From positions 16,519-80,518 of the forward strand of contig NZ_FAOO01000001.1 of assembly GCF_900070205.1 (NCBI RefSeq): 64,000 bases of DNA, given 5' to 3'. The notes below the pieces were generated by a model. That model was given only the letters and a program-made list of their open reading frames with translations, was not told the origin of the DNA and did not search any database. This document shows, in pieces, positions 59,639 through 64,000 of the stretch (positions are counted from its first letter, which is position 1; the number at the start of each line of letters is the position of its first letter). The DNA comes from Candidatus Thermokryptus mobilis. Its GTDB lineage: Bacteria; Bacteroidota; Ignavibacteria; Kryptoniales; Kryptoniaceae. The translations under genes and the position numbers were made by a program.

Positions 59639-60343
59639 CTATTTGACCTGCCGAACGACACCACCATGTCCACCAACATTTAATCTAAAATAAAATCCGT
59701 TAATCCCGACTCTTGGTCCATTGGTCAACGCAACCTCATCTCCCATTCTCCAATCACCAGAAATTGGTGAAAAAACATACCCAACCCTAAAACCAAAAAT
59801 CCAACCACCGTATCTTCTACCAATTTTGTATTCAATTCCAACCTCTGACTTCACAGAAAGCGACGAAAAAGAAGCGTCAAAAATTTTCTTTGGATTTGAA
59901 ATTGCATCATTAAAATCTGCCCCTTTCATCTCAAAAATTTTCAAATTCAAACCGCCACCGCCAATCCCAACCATCGGATAAAATCTCAACCTTTCAACAT
60001 CATAAATTATGTACCCCAAATTGAAAAAGCCATACCCACCCGATAAAACACATCTAAAATTTTCCTTATCCTTTTTCTGACCCAAAATTCCAAATCCCTC
60101 ACCTCCAATTATAATTTTATTCAGCACACCATAACCACCACCGCCGATATTTAAAAATGAACTTTGGAACTGAGCACGATTATTATCACTTAAAACGCGG
60201 TTTAATTTATCCAAGTCCAAAAAACTAATCCCAAAACTAAAATAACCACCTCCACCGAAAAATTTACCTAACGAATTGTCTTGAGAATTTGAAAAAGAAA
60301 CCACAACAAATAACAACAAGCTTGAAAATAAAAGATTTCGCAT
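59639..60343 (-). CDS. Exported outer-membrane-type protein of unknown function
   Basis: The protein has a signal peptide (MRNLLFSSLLLFVVVSFSNSQ) and is rich in glycine, tyrosine and phenylalanine (GGGGYFSFGISFLD, then GGYGVLNKIIIGGEGFGIL), with repeated short strands ending in FRLNVGGHGGVVRQVK. This fits a small barrel or outer-membrane-associated protein; no family is recognised. The ATG at 60341-60343 is used, as the upstream GTG at 60355 would only add GLK. It lies 24 bases downstream of the winged-helix gene and is probably part of the 61248-60368 operon. Confidence 0.7.
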   Translation of the reverse strand: MRNLLFSSLLLFVVVSFSNSQDNSLGKFFGGGGYFSFGISFLDLDKLNRVLSDNNRAQFQSSFLNIGGGGYGVLNKIIIGGEGFGILGQKKDKENFRCVLSGGYGFFNLGYIIYDVERLRFYPMVGIGGGGLNLKIFEMKGADFNDAISNPKKIFDASFSSLSVKSEVGIEYKIGRRYGGWIFGFRVGYVFSPISGDWRMGDEVALTNGPRVGINGFYFRLNVGGHGGVVRQVK

Positions 60344-60367
60344 TTTTAATCCCACATTTTTTAGTTT

Positions 60368-60670
60368 TTAAAATTTTTCACCTTCAAACATCTTCTTTAG
60401 AACCGAGATATAATTTTCAAAAGCTTTTCTCCCCTTTGCGGTCAAAGAGATATATGTCTTCGGTTTCTTTCCCTCAAATGTCTTTCTAATTTTGACATAT
60501 CCTGCCTCTTCAAGCTTGCTCAAGTGTGAGGACAGATTCCCATCCGAAAGACCAAGCAAATCCCTCAAGGCAATAAACTCAATCTCTCCACCTTCACCAA
60601 GCGTGTAAAGCGAAGCCATTATCTTTGTTCTCGTCGGCTGATGAATTATCTCATCAAGTTCACCCTTCAT
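60368..60670 (-). CDS. Winged-helix transcriptional regulator (MarR/ArsR-like, HTH_34 type)
   Basis: The 100-residue DNA-binding protein reads HQPTRTKIMASLYTLGEGGE, IEFIALRDLLGLSDGNLSSH as recognition region, LSKLEEAGYVKIRKTF as wing, and KTYISLTAKGRKAFENYISV. There are no cysteines or obvious ligand pocket. It overlaps the membrane-protein gene by 4 bases. A palindrome upstream of the operon (61278-61298) is a plausible binding site, so autoregulation is likely. It probably controls the membrane and outer-membrane genes around it. Confidence 0.85.
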   Translation of the reverse strand: MKGELDEIIHQPTRTKIMASLYTLGEGGEIEFIALRDLLGLSDGNLSSHLSKLEEAGYVKIRKTFEGKKPKTYISLTAKGRKAFENYISVLKKMFEGEKF

Positions 60671-61248
60671 CTACCCCACCTCCTATTGATGTAAATTCCA
60701 CCACCAACGAAAGCAAAAAGAGAAATTAAAGCCATAGCATAACTGAAATACTCACGAAGATATAGACCAACAAGAATTGACGAAACCGTAGCAAAAATTC
60801 CTATGAAAGCCATCTCCTTCCCAAGGAAAATTCCCATCAAAATGTAACCATACATCATAAAATTCAACCATAGAAGAGAAATCCCGATCCCACTTAACCC
60901 ACTACTCTCTCTACTAATAATAAAAAACCAGATCAGCGAATAAATCACCAACGAAATCCAAACAATACCTAAATACATACCCTCTGGGAAATAAATCCTT
61001 TTTTCCTTTGTCATCTTGATTTGCCTTATCACTATCAAAGCTGTTCCAACCCATCCGATTCCAAAAAGCGAAAGCCATAACAAATTCCCTTCAACAAAAC
61101 GATTCAAAACATAACCAAGTGATACAACAATCCCCCATAGAATAAGATAATCCCCTGTTCTTCTCCTTGCCAACATCTGTCTTGTCCTCCTGAACGCTTC
61201 CGTTATCTGAACAAGCGTCTCCCGTGCCTGGTCTAAATCTCGCTCCAT
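60667..61248 (-). CDS. Six-helix membrane protein paired with the winged-helix regulator
   Basis: The 193-residue product from the ATG at 61246-61248 (MERDLDQARETLVQITEAFR) has an N-terminal cytoplasmic helix, then about six membrane segments (YLILWGIVVSLGYVLN, LLWLSLFGIGWVGTALIVI, and others), and ends GGGIYINRRWGR. GGAGGGGG before this ATG supports it over the longer frame to 61326, which would run through the promoter and operator. No enzymatic motif is visible. The membrane-protein-plus-winged-helix pairing suggests a sensor or stress-response couple, but the signal is unknown. Confidence 0.8.
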   Translation of the reverse strand: MERDLDQARETLVQITEAFRRTRQMLARRRTGDYLILWGIVVSLGYVLNRFVEGNLLWLSLFGIGWVGTALIVIRQIKMTKEKRIYFPEGMYLGIVWISLVIYSLIWFFIISRESSGLSGIGISLLWLNFMMYGYILMGIFLGKEMAFIGIFATVSSILVGLYLREYFSYAMALISLFAFVGGGIYINRRWGR

Positions 61249-61277
61249 TTTTCCCCCTCCATATTTTGTTTCACAAA

Positions 61278-61298
61278 TTACTTTGTGTTGCAAAGTAA
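61278..61298. promoter_or_regulatory. Palindromic operator candidate upstream of the 61248 operon
   Basis: TTACTTTG (61278-61285), TGTTG, CAAAGTAA (61291-61298) form a perfect 8-bp inverted repeat. It lies exactly at the predicted start site, touching the -10 (61298-61303). This is the position expected for a repressor site, probably for the winged-helix regulator encoded in this operon. Confidence 0.7.
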
Positions 61299-61326
61299 AT
61301 ATAATAAAATGAAACTTAAAAGTCAA
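61298..61326 (-). promoter_or_regulatory. Promoter of the membrane-protein/winged-helix operon
   Basis: On the minus strand TTGACT (complement of 61321-61326) and TATATT (complement of 61298-61303, continuing TA) are 17 bases apart. The -35 and spacer lie in one copy of a 31-bp repeat that recurs at 63200-63230. Confidence 0.8.
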
Positions 61327-61336
61327 GCTTAACCAA
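61306..61336. repeat. 31-bp direct repeat, copy 1
   Basis: This copy is identical over 31 bases, and in the same orientation, to 63200-63230. It covers the -35 and spacer of the 61248 operon promoter. The two copies bracket the T9SS cargo gene. Confidence 0.95.
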
Positions 61337-61386
61337 CTTCTATTTCAAAAATTAAAACACCCCACACTTTGACAAATCATTTCAAT

Positions 61387-61567
61387 CCCTTCTCTTGATA
61401 GAGGATGACTAAGATGGGAATGAATTTTAACACCCCCACTCTCCCGCAAGGGGAGAGGAAAACAAACTGAAAGGAATTTTCCTCCCCCTTGACGGGGGAG
61501 GACTAAGATGAGGGTGAAAAAATTAACATCACCTCTCACCCTAATCCTCTCCCATAAGTGGAGAGGG
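61387..61567. repeat. Cluster of REP-like palindromes in the 61249-61585 gap
   Basis: There are four units. (1) 61387-61424 has arms around TTGATA and tail GACTAAGATGGGAATGAA. (2) 61438-61457 is CTCTCCC/GGGGAGAG without a tail. (3) 61481-61517 has a perfect 8-bp CCTCCCCC/GGGGGAGG stem and tail ACTAAGATGAGGGTGAAA. (4) 61530-61567 is inverted, with a CCTCTCC/GGAGAGG stem (61546-61552/61560-61566). Units 3 and 4 face each other, as in bacterial interspersed mosaic elements. The remainder of the gap holds the promoter and operator; I see no gene. Confidence 0.75.
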
Positions 61568-61585
61568 AAAGATAAAATGAAGCTT

Positions 61586-63097
61586 TTACTTTACCAACAC
61601 CATCTTCTTCACATCAACAAACCTTCCCGCTTCAAGACGATAAATGTAAATCCCACTTGGAAGACCGCTTCCATCAAAATCTACTCTATATTTCCCAGGT
61701 TCAAACTCCTCATTAACAAGTTTCTTAACTTCACGACCAAGAATATCATAGACGATCAGCTTTACATTCACCCTTTCTGGCACTTCAAATTCAATTCTTG
61801 TGACCGGATTAAACGGATTGGGATAATTTTGTTTCAATGCAAATCTTTCAGGCAAACCCCAAAGCTCCTCAACATTGGTTACATAAGAGATAGCGACACC
61901 ATAAACATCACCATTTGTAAAGAACACATCACCCTGATTCGTAAACCCCAAATTTACCCTGTTTGTGTAAGCATAAAATTTCCCATTCTCATACACCCCA
62001 ATTCCACCGATTGGGACTTTACCAGCCAACTGGCGAAAGACAGCAAATTCGCTGTTTGTTGGATTTAAAGACAAATCAAAAAATCTCCCAAACACAAAAC
62101 AAGAATCAGGGTTTGGACTAACTTTTGTAGTTGTGACTAAAACTTTATTCTCTCCAACAATTGCAAATGGCGACAGCCAGCCGTTTTCCGAAATTAAATA
62201 GCGTCCTTGCTGAATCGTTCCATCAGATTGAATTATCCTCGCATAAGTTTTCCAACCCGTTGATTCTTCATCAGGGAAAAAGCAAATAAATTTGCTCCCA
62301 TCAAAAGTTACATATAGCGGGTTATCACTTGGTTCTTGGCTACCATCAATTAAGAAAGTTGAACCAATAGGTGAACCGTCTTGATTTAATAACTGTCCCC
62401 AAATCTCATTGTCATAAGAGCCCGTTTCCTTCACAAAAGCAACCAAATATCTTGAGCCCCCAAAAGCAAGTGAATATTCCCCCCGACATGGGATACTTGA
62501 AATTTGATTTGAGTTTTCCAAAAAGCCGTCAGGACGAATGAAATTGTAAATCAAATAATAACCCTGATTGGCGACATAAATTTCAGAGACGAGAAAATAT
62601 TTGTTCAAATTTGGATTAAAATGTAATACACCGATTCCTGAAATATAAGAAGGTAGGGTGGGCTCAGAATACAAATCACTTAACGCAAATGTTTGTCCAT
62701 CAATGAAGCGATACTTTAAACCTCCATTTTGCCCATCTGTCCAAACAACAAGAAAACGACTCCCATCAAAAGCAACTTGTGGAAGCCCTCTGTCAAAATC
62801 TTCCTTTAGCATGGAAGTTGTCCCTAAAACGATTGGATTAGTAATAAGCGAGTGATCGCTTTTTGAATGAAACTGCAAGACAATTTCAGCTACATTTCCC
62901 CTTTCCCTTCGCATCACTATGGCATATTTTTGAGCATCTTGGGCAAAGCCAGTTGCAAAAGTTGAATCCGGAGCGGTTTCAACTGGAAATTCAGTTCCGA
63001 TTGTTTGAGATTGAGAAAGGTTAAAAAGCAGGAACATTAAAAAAATTTTGAAAAAGAGAAGGAAATTTGCTCTTGGTTTTAAATTTTCCTCACACAT
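61586..63097 (-). CDS. Secreted protein with Por/T9SS C-terminal sorting domain
   Basis: The 503-residue protein has a long N-terminal signal peptide (hydrophobic FLLFFKIFLMFLLFNLSQSQ). Its middle part (about 40-410) has recurring blade-like motifs with F-DGS-F-V-W/F segments (VAFDGSRFLVVWTDGQNGGL, FGGSRYLVAFVKETGSYDN, VTFDGSKFICFFPDEESTGW), suggestive of a beta-propeller. The C-terminal sorting domain starts QNYPNPFNPVTRIEFEVPER and includes YDILGREVKKLVNEEFEPGK and the end VDVKKMVLVK. It should be exported by Sec and moved across the outer membrane by T9SS. No catalytic domain is visible. The window's porD gene supplies a component of the pathway. Confidence 0.88.
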   Translation of the reverse strand: MCEENLKPRANFLLFFKIFLMFLLFNLSQSQTIGTEFPVETAPDSTFATGFAQDAQKYAIVMRRERGNVAEIVLQFHSKSDHSLITNPIVLGTTSMLKEDFDRGLPQVAFDGSRFLVVWTDGQNGGLKYRFIDGQTFALSDLYSEPTLPSYISGIGVLHFNPNLNKYFLVSEIYVANQGYYLIYNFIRPDGFLENSNQISSIPCRGEYSLAFGGSRYLVAFVKETGSYDNEIWGQLLNQDGSPIGSTFLIDGSQEPSDNPLYVTFDGSKFICFFPDEESTGWKTYARIIQSDGTIQQGRYLISENGWLSPFAIVGENKVLVTTTKVSPNPDSCFVFGRFFDLSLNPTNSEFAVFRQLAGKVPIGGIGVYENGKFYAYTNRVNLGFTNQGDVFFTNGDVYGVAISYVTNVEELWGLPERFALKQNYPNPFNPVTRIEFEVPERVNVKLIVYDILGREVKKLVNEEFEPGKYRVDFDGSGLPSGIYIYRLEAGRFVDVKKMVLVK

Positions 63098-63132
63098 TAA
63101 ATTTTCCTCCTTGGATTTAGTTTAACATTCCA

Positions 63133-63160
63133 AAGATAATACTTTTTCTTTAAACTCCAA
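63133..63160 (-). promoter_or_regulatory. Promoter candidate of the T9SS cargo gene
   Basis: On the minus strand TTGGAG (complement of 63155-63160), 16 bases, then TATCTT (complement of 63133-63138) continuing TG, so the -10 reads TAnnTTTG. It lies about 36 bases before the ATG; AAGGAGG precedes the ATG. Confidence 0.6.
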
Positions 63161-63199
63161 AGGTTTGTGTAAAAATATTTCTGGTTTGAGTTCATACCA

Positions 63200-63230
63200 A
63201 AAATGAAACTTAAAAGTCAAGCTTAACCAA
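63200..63230. repeat. 31-bp direct repeat, copy 2
   Basis: This copy is identical to 61306-61336 over 31 bases, same orientation. Its right end abuts the decayed transposase fragment at 63232. The -35 (TTGACT on the minus strand) is retained, but the good -10 of copy 1 is not. Confidence 0.95.
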
Positions 63231-63231
63231 A

Positions 63232-63386
63232 CACTTCTGAAGTTATGCAAAAGAGAGAGGCTTCTTAAGTTTCACGGTGTAAGAAAAGAGAACTTTGCAT
63301 ACTACCTCAAGGAGCTTGAGTTCAGGTATAATAACATAGAGAACTTAGATGATATGATGTATGTATGTTTGGTTGGAATAAAATGA
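63232..63386 (+). pseudogene. Decayed C-terminal fragment of an IS1595-like transposase
   Basis: Reading the plus strand gives FxSYAKE, then in another frame LLKFHGVRKENFAYYLKEL, EFRYNNIENLDDMMY and a stop at 63384-63386. This resembles the C-terminal end of IS1595/ISXO2-type DDE transposases (FWSYAKERLLKFHGV, then EFRYNN). The expected Trp codon is TGA (63238-63240), and two extra bases in a GAGAGAGG run (about 63253-63260) shift the frame, so the gene is dead. Nothing N-terminal is left, because a 31-bp repeat lies immediately upstream. The rest of the 63098-63430 gap shows no gene. Confidence 0.65.
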
Positions 63387-63430
63387 GGAATTATCAAATC
63401 TTAAAAATTACCCAGCGGTGGGATTTTTGT

Positions 63431-63979
63431 TTATATTATCTTGAGACGTCTAAGGTATTCTAAGTGTTTTCTAATATCGTTCCAGATGATTTCTTTATCC
63501 TTTTCCCATTCTAAAAAGATCCGATCAAAGCCCTTACCTTGTCTTAAAATAGTATCTGGTTGCAAGTTTCTTTCTTTTCGGGAATCTAAAAGAAAATAGT
63601 AAGCGCAATGCGGGAAAATATATTTTATCTCGCTAGAAATCCGAGCATAAGTCAAAAACCCATGGGTGTTCATACTTTGTCCAACTTTAAGTTCGCAGAT
63701 TATAAGCGGAATTATAATTTCTCCTCTTTTACCAATGTTCCTTATGTAAACCCCATTGCCAAGCTTTTCAGTGGCAAGGGTATCTTTGTAAAACACGATG
63801 TCCTGTTGCTGAAGCCCCAAAACTGGTCTCCAATTTCCTTCTTTATCTTTACCAAATGTAAAATCTTTTAAAATATTTACTTCTTTATCAACCTTAACAT
63901 CAGAAAATTTCCTGTCGGAATATAATTTAGCTCTAAAAAATTTCAACACTCGATTAGTAAATTCTAGTTCAGTTGTCAT
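63431..63979 (-). CDS. Putative PD-(D/E)XK-type nuclease-like protein
   Basis: In this 182-residue protein, the core LQQQDIVFYK (Asp) followed about 35 residues later by IIPLIICELKVGQS (E-x-K on a strand), then a long helix (FLTYARISSEIKYIFPHCAY) and YYFLLD, fits the PD-(D/E)XK fold seen in restriction enzymes and repair nucleases. The assignment is from motif order only. It has no membrane segment. The ATG at 63977-63979 is close to the window edge, so upstream partners, such as a methyltransferase, would be outside. It lies next to a transposase remnant, consistent with a mobile accessory region. Confidence 0.55.
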   Translation of the reverse strand: MTTELEFTNRVLKFFRAKLYSDRKFSDVKVDKEVNILKDFTFGKDKEGNWRPVLGLQQQDIVFYKDTLATEKLGNGVYIRNIGKRGEIIIPLIICELKVGQSMNTHGFLTYARISSEIKYIFPHCAYYFLLDSRKERNLQPDTILRQGKGFDRIFLEWEKDKEIIWNDIRKHLEYLRRLKII

Positions 63980-64000
63980 AGTAAATTTCTAATATGTTAA

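Noticed and set aside
61508-62068. 186-codon plus-strand open frame opposite the T9SS cargo gene
   Set aside because: It is antisense to a recognisable sorting-domain gene, runs through the REP-like repeats, and has no family resemblance or ribosome-binding site.

Overview
The window is AT-rich bacterial chromosome, densely packed with short intergenic gaps. The gene content points to the Bacteroidota/FCB side of the tree, most like thermophilic Kryptonia or Ignavibacteria-type genomes. The markers are a PorD-type (DUF4835) type IX secretion protein, a cargo protein ending in a Por/T9SS sorting domain, an alpha-beta fused 2-oxoacid dehydrogenase E1, a gamma-alpha fused 2-oxoacid:ferredoxin oxidoreductase, a DUF5683 protein and a Bacteroidota-style GlmU-family protein. 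The lineage is an inference from families; there is no 16S rRNA gene here. Promoters found by eye share a TTGACN-like -35, a 16-17 bp spacer and a -10 that reads TAnnTT and usually continues with T.

Layout. 1-3.0 kb: a truncated coiled-coil gene, the fused E1 dehydrogenase and lipB (lipoate supply for such complexes), all on the minus strand. 3.1-9.8 kb: a plus-strand run with an outer-membrane protein, a small membrane protein, etfBA, a bifunctional-nuclease-domain protein, a TPR protein, porD and a FAD oxidoreductase. 9.8-13.5 kb: minus-strand GT39 glycosyltransferase, PLP enzyme and FAH-family hydrolase, divergent from a large hybrid histidine kinase at 13.6 kb. 16.9-21.7 kb: GT9 glycosyltransferase, tRNA-Pro, a minimal sigma-54 activator, rpmE, nagB and a GlmU-family gene. 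21.7-24.5 kb: groEL and groES under a CIRCE operator, an Rrf2 regulator and tRNA-Ala. 24.6-29.9 kb: orphan ParB-like protein, Lon-like protease, cupin, and an octaheme HAO-like cytochrome with its own promoter and terminator.

30.0-38.7 kb is a long minus-strand run. In transcription order it holds a zinc-ribbon protein, RNase P RNA (rnpB), recJ, yebC, ruvC, ruvA, a DUF5683 protein, an RluA-type synthase, a methyltransferase, a PurM-fold protein and a ThiE-like protein. 38.9-46.4 kb: korB/korA, a PflX-like radical SAM protein, and glnD translationally coupled to an unrecognised 309-residue protein. 46.5-53.6 kb (plus): Rieske protein, a QueG-HAD fusion, trxB, a TPR protein, aroE, larE and a GYD-domain protein. 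53.6-59.4 kb (minus): a MacAB-TolC-type export operon with two permeases.

59.5-64 kb is the most irregular part. It holds an autoregulated-looking winged-helix/membrane-protein operon with a palindromic operator, a cluster of REP-like palindromes, the T9SS cargo gene, an exact 31-bp direct repeat bracketing that gene, a decayed IS1595-like transposase tail, and a candidate PD-(D/E)XK nuclease at the right edge. I see no CRISPR array, no rRNA operon and no intact mobile element. No single obviously new defence or biosynthetic system stands out. The best leads are the QueG-HAD fusion, the orphan HAO-like cytochrome, the ThiE-like/PurM-like pair with altered active-site motifs, and the glnD-coupled unknown gene.
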